Source of the DNA: Rhodobiaceae bacterium
Lineage (GTDB): Bacteria > Pseudomonadota > Alphaproteobacteria > Parvibaculales > Parvibaculaceae
Direction: 5' to 3'
Length of the DNA: 5,730 nucleotides
Assembly: GCA_027352645.1 (NCBI GenBank)
Contig: DAIEIL010000030.1
Span: 1 to 5,730 of the forward strand
Below are positions 1 through 5,730 of this stretch, piece after piece. The position numbers were made by a program, and so were the translations under genes. The stretch's first letter is position 1, and the number at the start of each line of letters is the position of its first letter. Below the pieces are notes generated by a model that searched no databases, was not told the origin of the DNA, and saw only the letters and a program-made list of their open reading frames with translations.

Positions 1-310
1 CGATCATCCCGACCGCACTGCGCTGCGCCAGAAGTTCCTTGCCGAGCATACGCATGATGACGACGAAGTGCGTTTCTTCGTCGAAGGGGCGGGCGCCTTC
101 TATCTGCATGTGAAGGGCAAGGTCTATCGCCTGATCTGCGAGCGCAACGACCGCATCAGCGTGCCTGCCGGCACGACCCATTGGTTCGACACGGGCGAGC
201 GCCCGCATTTCTGCGCCATCCGCATCTTCACCTCGCCGGACGGCTGGGTCGGTCATTTCACCGGCGACGACATTGCGACGCGCTTTCCGTTGTTCGAGAG
301 CGCTGCATGA
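1..310 (+). CDS. mtnD: Acireductone dioxygenase, C-terminal part (5' end outside window)
   Basis: This cupin-fold metalloenzyme of the methionine salvage pathway oxidises acireductone (1,2-dihydroxy-3-keto-5-methylthiopentene) in the cytoplasm. With Fe2+ the family gives the 2-keto acid precursor of methionine plus formate; with Ni2+ it gives an off-pathway product and CO. The reading frame is open from base 2 and ends at TGA 308-310, giving 102 visible residues. The metal ligands are all present: EHTHDDDE supplies His16, His18 and Glu22, and PAGTTHWFDTG supplies His60 (window numbering). This spacing equals that of the Klebsiella enzyme (His96, His98, Glu102, His140), so about 80 N-terminal residues are missing and the full protein would be about 180 residues, normal for the family. 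The stop overlaps the start of mtnC. The true start lies upstream; the GTG at 68 sits inside the metal-binding motif and is not a start. Which metal is used cannot be read from sequence. Confidence 0.96.
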   Translation, partial: DHPDRTALRQKFLAEHTHDDDEVRFFVEGAGAFYLHVKGKVYRLICERNDRISVPAGTTHWFDTGERPHFCAIRIFTSPDGWVGHFTGDDIATRFPLFESAA

Positions 311-1005
311 GGATCGCGGCGATCCTGACCGACGTCGAAGGAACGACGACGCCCATCTCGTTCGTGCATGAGGCGTTGTTTCCCTATGCGCGCGCGCGCA
401 TTGCGGAGTTCTGCAAGGCGCATGAGGCGGAGCCGGAAGTCGCGGAGGCGCTTGCCGCCGCCCGCGCGCTCGACGGTCTTCCCGAGATCGATCTCGACGC
501 GACGATCGCGCTGCTCATCCGCTGGATCGATGAGGATCGGAAGGCCGGCCCGTTGAAGACGCTGCAGGGCCTCATCTGGCGGAGGGGTTATGAAGAGGGC
601 GTGTTGAAAGGCGCTGTTTATGAGGATGCTGCCGATTATCTCAATCGCTGGCACGCGAGCGGCCTCAGCCTCTTCGTCTATTCTTCCGGCTCGGTCGAAG
701 CGCAGAAGCTGATCTTCGGTTATTCCGACAAGGGCGATCTCGCGCGGCTATTCTCGGGCTTCTTCGATACCGCCGTCGGCGCGAAGCTCGAGGCGGCATC
801 CTATGAGCGCATCGCGCGGGATATCGGCCTTAGGCCAGCCAGCGTTCTGTTCCTCTCGGACCATCCGGGCGAGATCGAGGCGGCGAAGGCCGCAGGGCTT
901 CAGGTTGCGCGCATCGACCGGGCGCTCGGGCGCGACGAAACGCATCGCGAGGATGGCGTGCTCGTCGCCGGTTCCTTCGCGCCAGTCGATCGCGACTTTT
1001 TCTAG
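307..1005 (+). CDS. mtnC: Enolase-phosphatase E1 (acireductone synthase)
   Basis: This HAD-superfamily enzyme catalyses two successive Mg2+-dependent steps: enolisation of 2,3-diketo-5-methylthiopentyl-1-phosphate, then dephosphorylation to acireductone, the substrate of MtnD. It has 232 residues, close to the usual ~230. HAD motif I is DVEGTT with Asp9 and Glu11. E1 enzymes carry Glu at the position where most HAD phosphatases have a second Asp. Motif II is SSGS at 126-129, the motif III Lys is Lys160 in GAKLEAASY, and motif IV is LSDHPGE with Asp185 and Glu189. The ATG at 307 was chosen because motif I must lie near residue 9 and because GAGAG at 296-300 gives a Shine-Dalgarno-like site 6 nt upstream. 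A longer in-frame start at 181 would run through mtnD and add a non-homologous arginine/histidine-rich leader. The ATGA overlap with mtnD suggests translational coupling. The gene ends 3 nt from the convergent permease gene. Confidence 0.96.
   Translation: MRIAAILTDVEGTTTPISFVHEALFPYARARIAEFCKAHEAEPEVAEALAAARALDGLPEIDLDATIALLIRWIDEDRKAGPLKTLQGLIWRRGYEEGVLKGAVYEDAADYLNRWHASGLSLFVYSSGSVEAQKLIFGYSDKGDLARLFSGFFDTAVGAKLEAASYERIARDIGLRPASVLFLSDHPGEIEAAKAAGLQVARIDRALGRDETHREDGVLVAGSFAPVDRDFF
984..1002 (+). terminator. Candidate intrinsic terminator inside the 3' end of mtnC
   Basis: AGTCG (984-988), loop ATCG (989-992) and CGACT (993-997) form a 5-bp perfect stem with a 4-nt loop. TTTTC (998-1002) follows, so T occupies 997-1001. 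In the + direction this is the arrangement of a Rho-independent terminator for the mtn transcript. It lies within the last codons of mtnC (Val-Asp-Arg-Asp-Phe-Phe-stop). The stem is short and the T-run is brief, so termination may be partial. Read on the - strand the hairpin has no following T-run, so it would not serve the convergent permease gene. Confidence 0.4.
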
Positions 1006-1008
1006 GCC

Positions 1009-2535
1009 TCAGCGATAATCCGCTTCCACGGTCGCGTCTTCATGCGTGGCCGCGGAGAACGCGCGGAATACGAGCGTCAGCACGGCCGCGACGGCGAGGT
1101 TCAGGATCACCGTATAGAGCGCGGCATAGCCCGGCATGGTCACGCCGAAGATCGTCAGCGGCCATGTCGAGGTCTTGAAGCCGAGCGACCATGCCATCCA
1201 TGTGCCCGTGCCGATGCCTGTGGCCCAGCCGATGAGCAGCGCACGCGGATCGAACCAGCGTGTATAGAGGCCGAAGAAGATCGCAGGCAGCGTCTGGATG
1301 ATCCAGATGCCGCCGAGAAGCTGAAGCTGGATCGCGAGGCGCTGTTCGAGGTTCAGCACGAAGACCAGCGCACCCACCTTTGCGACCAGCGAAATGATCT
1401 TCGCCATGCGCGATTCCGCTTCCGCCGAGCAGTCAGGCGCGATGAATTCCTTGTAGACGTTGCGCGTGAACAGGTTCGCGACTGCGATCGACATGATCGC
1501 GGCTGGAACCAGCGCGCCGATGCCGACGGCGGCGAAGGCGACGCCCACGAACCAGCTCGGGAACTGGTCGAGGAAGAGGGCGGGCACGGAAAAATTAGCG
1601 CCGTAGAGCTTGAAGCCTTCGGCAAATTCCGGCTTCGCCGAAACGCCGGCGGCGAGCGCCATGTAGCCGAGAAGCGCGATGAGGCCGAGCACGAAGGAAT
1701 AGGCAGGCAGCAGCGCGGCATTGCGGCGGATCACATGGCCCGAGCTTGCGCTCAGCACGCCCGTCATCGAATGCGGATAGAGGAAAAGAGCGAGCGCGGA
1801 GCCGAGCGCCAGCGTCGCATAGGCGCTATAGCCGCCGAGGCTGCTACCGGCCGGCGGCGTGAGGGTCAGCTTTTCGGGCGCGACGGACGCGAAGATCGCG
1901 CTATAGCCGCCGAGCTTTGCCGGAATGATGATCACGGCCGCGATGACCGTGATGTAGATCAGAAGATCTTTTACGACCGCGATCATGGCAGGCGCGCGAA
2001 GGCCGCTCGTATAGGTGAAGGCAGCGAGGATGATGAATGCGATGATGATCGGCAGATGTCCATGCACGCCCATGGCGCCGATGACGACTTCCATGCCGAC
2101 AAGCTGAAGCGCGATATAGGGCATGGTGGCGAGCATGCCGGTCGCCGCGATGGCGAGCGCGAGCGGGCGATAGCCATAGCGCCCCTTCACGAAATCCGCC
2201 GCCGTGACATAGCCGTGGCGATGGGCGACGGCCCAGAGGCGCGGGAAGATCACAAAGACCATCGGATAGACGAGCACCGTGTAGGGCACGGCGAAGAAGC
2301 CCATGGCGCCCGCGCTGAAGACGAGGGCAGGCACGGCGATGAATGTATAGGCCGTGTAGAGATCGCCGCCGAGCAGGAACCAGGTGATGATGGTGCCGAA
2401 TCGGCGCCCGCCAAGGCCCCATTCGTGAAGCTGGCTGAGGTCGCCCTGCCGCCAGCGTGCGGCAAGGAAGCCGAGAATGGTGATGAAGCCGAAGAGGCCG
2501 GTGAAAACGTAAAGCGCGGTCCAGTTGATGGTCAT
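1009..2535 (-). CDS. mctP: MctP-like monocarboxylate permease, sodium:solute symporter (SSF) family
   Basis: This polytopic inner-membrane transporter has 508 residues, a normal length for the LeuT-fold SSF family (typically about 13 helices). Diagnostic stretches are EWGLGGRRFGTIITWFLLGG (38-57), TYTSGLRAPAMIAVVKD (174-190), ALGSALALFLYPHSMTG (243-259) and IMSIAVANLFTRNVYKEF (347-364). The last corresponds to the helix-8 region that holds the sodium site in PutP and vSGLT. The overall pattern matches MctP of Rhizobium leguminosarum, reported to take up lactate, pyruvate and alanine; substrate here is inferred from that. The ATG at 2533-2535 lies 4 nt after the stop of the DUF3311 gene. Its only ribosome-site candidate is a weak CGAG at the end of that gene, so translation is probably coupled. 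The C-terminal tail (from about residue 491) is hydrophilic and acidic. ActP-type acetate permeases and PanF are alternatives within the family, but the DUF3311 partner and motifs favour MctP. Confidence 0.85.
   Translation of the reverse strand: MTINWTALYVFTGLFGFITILGFLAARWRQGDLSQLHEWGLGGRRFGTIITWFLLGGDLYTAYTFIAVPALVFSAGAMGFFAVPYTVLVYPMVFVIFPRLWAVAHRHGYVTAADFVKGRYGYRPLALAIAATGMLATMPYIALQLVGMEVVIGAMGVHGHLPIIIAFIILAAFTYTSGLRAPAMIAVVKDLLIYITVIAAVIIIPAKLGGYSAIFASVAPEKLTLTPPAGSSLGGYSAYATLALGSALALFLYPHSMTGVLSASSGHVIRRNAALLPAYSFVLGLIALLGYMALAAGVSAKPEFAEGFKLYGANFSVPALFLDQFPSWFVGVAFAAVGIGALVPAAIMSIAVANLFTRNVYKEFIAPDCSAEAESRMAKIISLVAKVGALVFVLNLEQRLAIQLQLLGGIWIIQTLPAIFFGLYTRWFDPRALLIGWATGIGTGTWMAWSLGFKTSTWPLTIFGVTMPGYAALYTVILNLAVAAVLTLVFRAFSAATHEDATVEADYR
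1823..1914. repeat. 17-nt direct repeat pair inside the permease gene
   Basis: GCGCTATAGCCGCCGAG occurs identically at 1823-1839 and 1898-1914. The copies are 75 bp (25 codons) apart and in the same frame. Both encode Leu-Gly-Gly-Tyr-Ser-Ala, at residues 208-213 and 233-238 of the permease, flanking a hydrophilic Pro/Thr-rich loop. The flanking bases differ, so this is a short repeat and not a recent long duplication. Confidence 0.8.
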
Positions 2536-2539
2536 GGGT

Positions 2540-2749
2540 TTACTCGGTCGCGAAATAGACGGCGATGGTCAGCCCCGCGCCGAGCGCGATCCAGAGCAGC
2601 TGGTACCAGTAGAAGAAGGGGATGCCGGCAAGTGCGGGGTCGGCCGAATTGTAGAACGGCACCCAGAGCATCGCGGGGAAGGGCAGGAAGATCAGAGGCA
2701 CAAGCCAGCGGCGCTTGTGCGGCCGCGCGTCATTATTCTCGTCTGCCAT
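2540..2749 (-). CDS. DUF3311 small membrane protein, partner of the SSF permease
   Basis: This 69-residue protein belongs to the DUF3311 type, small two-helix proteins encoded just upstream of MctP/PanF-like SSF permeases. The exact function is not established; a role in assembly or activity of the permease is inferred from the constant pairing. The N-terminus is hydrophilic (MADENNDARPHKRR), with the basic cluster HKRR at 11-14 predicting a cytoplasmic N-terminus. Helix 1 spans about 15-33 and is proline-rich (PLIFLPFPAMLWVPFY). Helix 2 spans about 43-67 and contains the typical GIPFFYWYQLLW motif. The ATG at 2747-2749 was chosen because GGGGGG (2755-2760, - strand) lies 5 nt upstream as a strong ribosome site. 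An in-frame GTG at 2777-2779 would add 10 residues but has no ribosome site and would fall close to the predicted transcript start. The stop (TAA, 2540-2542) is 4 nt before the permease ATG, indicating one operon. Confidence 0.85.
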   Translation of the reverse strand: MADENNDARPHKRRWLVPLIFLPFPAMLWVPFYNSADPALAGIPFFYWYQLLWIALGAGLTIAVYFATE

Positions 2750-2754
2750 GATAT

Positions 2755-2760
2755 CCCCCC
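2755..2760 (-). promoter_or_regulatory. Ribosome binding site that decides the DUF3311 start
   Basis: On the - strand, GGGGGG followed by the 5-nt spacer ATATC precedes the ATG at 2749. It can pair with the CCUCC core of 16S rRNA, allowing a G-U pair. It favours the ATG over the upstream GTG at 2779, which has no comparable purine run. Confidence 0.6.
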
Positions 2761-2788
2761 GTTTCGAGCCATAACTCACCCGGCGGGA

Positions 2789-2817
2789 ACATTAGTGGCT
2801 GGCATTCGGGCTGTCAC
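2789..2817 (-). promoter_or_regulatory. Candidate sigma-70-type promoter for the DUF3311-permease operon
   Basis: On the - strand, GTGACA (2812-2817) matches the -35 consensus TTGACA at 5 of 6 positions. A 17-nt spacer (2795-2811) separates it from TAATGT (2789-2794), which keeps the first TA and final T of the -10 consensus but matches only 3 of 6. A start near 2782 would give a leader of about 30 nt to the chosen ATG, with the ribosome site properly placed. The weak -10 suggests a modest or activator-dependent promoter. This is a by-eye match only. Confidence 0.3.
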
Positions 2818-2841
2818 CTGTCAGGAGATGAGCCTCGCGTC

Positions 2842-5730
2842 CTATTCTCCCGCGGCGACCGCCGCGTCCGCCCGGCTCCTGCCGAAGCGCTTGCCCAGCC
2901 GGTCGAGATACACATAGAGAACCGGCGTGATGTAAAGCGTGAGCAGCTGCGAAAGGATGAGGCCGCCCACGACGGCAAGGCCGAGCGGCTGGCGCACTTC
3001 GCCGCCTTCGCCGAAGCCGATGGCGATGGGGAGCGTGCCCATGAGGGCCGCCATGGTCGTCATCATGATGGGACGGAAGCGGATCACGGCGGCGCGGAAG
3101 ATCGCTTCGTCGGGCGCCATGCCCTCGCCCCGTTCCCGCTCCAGCGCGAAGTCGATCATCATGATCGCGTTCTTCTTCACGATGCCGATGAGCATGATCA
3201 TGCCGACAAAGGCGTAGAGCGTGAGCGGCAGGCCGAAGAGATAGAGCGTGAGCAGCGCGCCCACCGCCGCCGAGGGCAGGCCGGAGAGAATGGTCAGCGG
3301 ATGGATGAAGCTCTCATAGAGAATGCCGAGCACGATATAGACGACGAGGATCGCAAGGCCGAGAAGCAGGCCGAGCCCGCTCATCGAACTCTGGAATGCC
3401 TGCGCCGTGCCCTGGAAGCTTGTCGAGATGGTCGCCGGGAGCTGGATCTGGTCCTGCACCTTCTGGATGGTCCTCACCGCGTCGCTCAACGCGACGCCTG
3501 GCGCGAGGTTGAACGAGATGGTGACGGCGGGAAGCTGGCCCAGATGGTTTTCGGTCAGCGAGGTCGCGATATGGCTTGTCTGCGTCACGGCGGTCAGGGG
3601 CACGAGATTGCCCGTGTTCGACCGCAGATAGAGCCGTTGCAGCGCCGACTCGTCCTGCTGGTAGCGTTTCTGCAGTTCCAGCACGACCTGATACTGGTCG
3701 GACGAAGTGTAGATCGTCGAAATCTGGATGCCGCCGAATGCCGATGACAGCGCGCCCTGAACCTGTTCGGGGGTGATGCCGAGGGCTGCGGCCCGGTTGC
3801 GGTCGATCTTGACGCTCAGCGTCGGCGTCGAAAGGTCGAGATCGCTGGTGACGTCCTGGAATCCCGGCGCTGATGACAGCGCAGTCTGCAGCCGCGCCGC
3901 GCTGCCATAGAGCGTCGACACGTCGAGATCCTGCAGCGTGTATTGATAGGTCGCCTTGGAAGATTGCCCGCCGACCTGGAGCGCGGGCGGATTCTGGAGA
4001 TAGACCTTGAAGCCGGTGATCTTCGCGAGCTTGGGGCGTAGTTCCTGGATGATTTCGTCGGCATTGAGCTTGCGCTCGGAGCGCGGCTTCAGCCGCATGA
4101 TGATCGTGCCGGCGTTGATGCTTGAGCGCGGCCCGTTCGGGCCGAGGATGGACATGACCGCAGCTACATTCGGATCGGCCATGACGATCTTTACGGCTTC
4201 CATCTGATGGCGCGTCATGTCGTTGAACGAAATGCCGTTTGGTCCTTCCGTATTGGCGCGAAGGTGGCCGATGTCGCCACTCGGCAGAAAATCCTTGGGC
4301 ATGAAATTGAAGAGCATAACCGTCGCGGCGATGCTCAGCAGGAAGACTGCGAAGATCGCGCGGTGTCGGATCATTCCCGCGCGCAGCGTGCGCTCGTAGC
4401 TGGTCTCGAGCGCAGCGAAGGCGCGTTCACTCCAGTCGAGGATCGCGAGCTGGCGGCCTTGTCCGTGTCCCGGGCGGATCATGCGGCTGCAGAGCATCGG
4501 CGTCAGGGTCACCGAGACAACGCCCGAGACGACGATGGCGAGCACGATGGTCACGGCGAATTCATGCAACAACCGTCCGACAATGCCACCCATGAAGAGA
4601 ATGGGGATGAAGACGGCAGCGAGTGACACTGTCATTGAAAGAATGGTGAAGGCGATCTCCTTCGAGCCCTTCAATGCCGCTTCAAACGGACGCTCGCCAT
4701 TTTCGACATGGCGCATGATGTTTTCGAGCATGACGATTGCGTCGTCGACGACGAAGCCGACGGCAAGCGTCAGCGCCATGAGCGAAAGATTGTCGAGGCT
4801 GTAGCCGAGAAAAGCCATGCCCGCGAAGGTGCCGACGATCGAGATCGGCAGCGCGAGCGAGGGAATGATCGTCGCCGACAATGTGCGCAGGAAGAGGAAG
4901 ATGACGAGCACGACGAGCGCGGCTGCAAGCACCAGCGTGAACTGTACGTCATGCACCGAGGCGCGGATCGACTGGCTGCGGTCATAGAGAATGTCGAGCG
5001 AGATCGCGGCGGGAAGCTGCTTCTGGAAATCCGGCAGGACCTTGTTGATCGCGTCGACTACGGCGATCGTGTTTGCGCCGGGTTGGCGCTGGATGCCGAG
5101 GATGATGGCGCGATCCTTGCCCGACCAGCTGGCGGCCTGGTCGTTCTCCACGCTGTCCACGACATCGCCGATATCGTCGAAGCGCACGGGCGCGCCGTTG
5201 CGCCAGGCGACGACCTGACGCCGGAAAGCCTCCGCGTCGACAAGCTGACCTTCCGCGCGGATGACGGTGTTGCGGGTCGGGCCGCTCAGCGATCCGGTCG
5301 GATTGTTGACATTGGTCGCCCGCGCGGCGGCTGTGACCTCGTCTATGCCAAGCCCGCGCGCTGCCAGCGCATCGGGATTGACCTGAATGCGGACGGCGTA
5401 TTTCTGTGTGCCGTAGACATTCACCTGCGCGACGCCGTCGATGGTCGATATCCGGCGCGAGAGAATGGTCTCCGCATAGCGGTTGACCTCGCTCATCGGC
5501 AGGACCTTCGAACTCATCATGATGAAGAGAACGGGTGAGTCCGCCGGATTGACCTTCCTGATCGTCGGCGGGCTCGGCATGCCGTCCGGAAGCTGGCGCT
5601 GGGCGGCGGAGATCGCGGACTGCACGTCCTGCGCCGCCGCGTCGATATTGCGGTCGAGCTTGAATTGCAGCGTGATGCGCGTCGAGCCGAGGCTCGACGT
5701 CGAGGTCATCTGGTCGATGCCGGCGATGGT
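2842..5730 (-). CDS. RND-family multidrug efflux permease, MdtB/MdtC-like (N-terminus outside window)
   Basis: This is the inner-membrane, proton-driven pump subunit of a tripartite exporter (with a periplasmic adaptor and an outer-membrane channel) of the HAE-1 class. The frame runs off the right edge; 962 residues are visible and about 70-80 are missing, giving the usual ~1,035. Numbering from the Met at 5709: the porter domain opens with MTSTSSLGSTR (1-11), a conserved internal motif, so that Met is not the start. The TM2 region is at about 256-276. LAVGFVVDDAIVMLEN (315-330) holds the proton-relay Asp322-Asp323 (AcrB Asp407/Asp408). TLTPMLCSRMIRP lies at 401-413 and MPKDFLPSGDIG at 470-481. 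YIVLGILYESFIHPLTILS lies in the second membrane half, and GIVKKNAIMMIDFAL contains Lys845-Lys846, the second aligning with AcrB Lys940. The relay residues are intact, so it is probably functional. The last two motifs match MdtB/MdtC more closely than AcrB. An adaptor gene would be expected just beyond the right edge. The substrate is unknown. Confidence 0.95.
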   Translation of the reverse strand, partial: TIAGIDQMTSTSSLGSTRITLQFKLDRNIDAAAQDVQSAISAAQRQLPDGMPSPPTIRKVNPADSPVLFIMMSSKVLPMSEVNRYAETILSRRISTIDGVAQVNVYGTQKYAVRIQVNPDALAARGLGIDEVTAAARATNVNNPTGSLSGPTRNTVIRAEGQLVDAEAFRRQVVAWRNGAPVRFDDIGDVVDSVENDQAASWSGKDRAIILGIQRQPGANTIAVVDAINKVLPDFQKQLPAAISLDILYDRSQSIRASVHDVQFTLVLAAALVVLVIFLFLRTLSATIIPSLALPISIVGTFAGMAFLGYSLDNLSLMALTLAVGFVVDDAIVMLENIMRHVENGERPFEAALKGSKEIAFTILSMTVSLAAVFIPILFMGGIVGRLLHEFAVTIVLAIVVSGVVSVTLTPMLCSRMIRPGHGQGRQLAILDWSERAFAALETSYERTLRAGMIRHRAIFAVFLLSIAATVMLFNFMPKDFLPSGDIGHLRANTEGPNGISFNDMTRHQMEAVKIVMADPNVAAVMSILGPNGPRSSINAGTIIMRLKPRSERKLNADEIIQELRPKLAKITGFKVYLQNPPALQVGGQSSKATYQYTLQDLDVSTLYGSAARLQTALSSAPGFQDVTSDLDLSTPTLSVKIDRNRAAALGITPEQVQGALSSAFGGIQISTIYTSSDQYQVVLELQKRYQQDESALQRLYLRSNTGNLVPLTAVTQTSHIATSLTENHLGQLPAVTISFNLAPGVALSDAVRTIQKVQDQIQLPATISTSFQGTAQAFQSSMSGLGLLLGLAILVVYIVLGILYESFIHPLTILSGLPSAAVGALLTLYLFGLPLTLYAFVGMIMLIGIVKKNAIMMIDFALERERGEGMAPDEAIFRAAVIRFRPIMMTTMAALMGTLPIAIGFGEGGEVRQPLGLAVVGGLILSQLLTLYITPVLYVYLDRLGKRFGRSRADAAVAAGE
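5680..5699. repeat. Perfect 9-bp inverted repeat with 2-nt loop inside the RND gene
   Basis: CGTCGAGCC (5680-5688), GA, GGCTCGACG (5691-5699) form a perfect stem. The right arm is also part of a 12-bp palindrome CTCGACGTCGAG (5693-5704). The segment encodes the conserved Ser/Thr-rich motif TSTSSLGSTR, so repeated Ser/Thr codons (TCG, ACG, AGC) may explain it without any regulatory role. Confidence 0.6.

Larger units (their letters stand above)
2750..2841. other. 92-bp intergenic gap between RND gene end and DUF3311 gene start
   Basis: This is the only non-coding gap of note in the window. On the - strand it holds, in order, the region just past the RND stop, a tandem TGACAGG-TGACAG element (2812-2824), a candidate promoter (2789-2817), a CCCGCCGGG inverted repeat (2779-2787), and the GGGGGG ribosome site (2755-2760). 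No hairpin followed by a T-run is visible, so I see no intrinsic terminator for the RND gene; read-through into the permease operon or Rho-dependent ending is possible. Confidence 0.6.

Noticed and set aside
181..306. N-terminal extension of mtnC from an ATG at 181
   Set aside because: It would overlap the mtnD metal-binding region in another frame and place HAD motif I near residue 51 instead of 9; the extension looks like a shadow of mtnD.
253..654. 133-codon - strand open frame across the mtnD/mtnC junction
   Set aside because: It is antisense to well-supported enzyme genes, with no motif and no ribosome site noted.
1042..2751. Long + strand open frame (569 codons) opposite the permease and DUF3311 genes
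   Set aside because: Its translation is dominated by Arg, Glu, Asp, Gly, His and Ala with no recognisable domain, as expected for the antisense of a GC-rich membrane-protein gene. The - strand frames carry clear family motifs.
2750..2779. GTG start at 2777-2779 for the DUF3311 protein
   Set aside because: It has no Shine-Dalgarno-like run upstream and lies near the predicted transcript start. The ATG at 2749 has GGGGGG 5 nt upstream and gives a typical length.
2779..2787. CCCGCCGGG inverted repeat as an operator
   Set aside because: It has 4-bp arms with a 1-nt centre in GC-rich sequence and is likely chance; mentioned only as part of the gap description.
2808..2834. GGCT...AGCC stem after the RND stop as an intrinsic terminator
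   Set aside because: The stem is only 4 bp, the loop is long and no T-run follows on the - strand. CCTGTCAGG inside it has a 1-nt loop and cannot fold as a simple hairpin.
4708..5538. 276-codon + strand open frame opposite the RND gene
   Set aside because: It has a charged, low-information composition without a domain and lies wholly antisense to conserved RND motifs; it is a codon shadow.
5707..5709. ATG at 5707-5709 as the start of the RND protein
   Set aside because: This Met belongs to the internal MTSTSSLGSTR motif, which in MdtB/MdtC lies about 75-80 residues in, and the frame stays open to the window edge with IAGIDQ matching the family upstream.
1..5730. Mobile elements, CRISPR arrays, tRNA/rRNA genes, riboswitches
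   Set aside because: I saw no transposase or integrase motifs, long terminal repeats, regularly spaced repeats or tRNA-like folds. Nearly all bases are in ordinary coding genes.

Overview
This is a GC-rich window with tightly packed genes. The window holds the tail of a methionine-salvage operon on the + strand. On the - strand it holds a two-gene monocarboxylate-type uptake module and most of a large RND drug-efflux pump. The gene content and the close match to rhizobial MctP-type transporters suggest an alphaproteobacterium. That is inference from family resemblance; no rRNA or other marker is present to fix the genus.

Layout: 1-310 (+) is the C-terminal ~102 residues of acireductone dioxygenase (mtnD), cut by the left edge. 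It overlaps by an ATGA junction with 307-1005 (+), a complete enolase-phosphatase E1 (mtnC). These are consecutive enzymes of the methylthioadenosine/methionine salvage pathway: MtnC makes the acireductone that MtnD oxidises. A short terminator-like hairpin plus T-run lies inside the last codons of mtnC. Only three bases then separate its stop from the stop of the convergent gene at 1009-2535 (-), a sodium:solute-symporter-family permease of the MctP type. The permease follows 2540-2749 (-), a 69-residue two-helix DUF3311 protein, by 4 nt, so the pair is almost certainly one transcription unit. A 92-bp gap (2750-2841) carries a plausible promoter for that unit. Upstream on the same strand, 2842-5730 (-) is an MdtB/MdtC-like RND inner-membrane transporter lacking only its N-terminal ~70-80 residues, cut by the right edge.

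Functionally the three blocks look independent: sulfur recycling, uptake of small organic acids or alanine-like substrates, and proton-driven export of toxic compounds. No mobile element, CRISPR array, tRNA/rRNA gene or evident novel defence or biosynthetic system was found. The longest + strand open frames opposite the two membrane-protein genes read as codon shadows. The points most worth a second look are the coding-embedded terminator at the convergent junction, the DUF3311-permease pairing, and an altered residue at the presumed sodium site of the permease.
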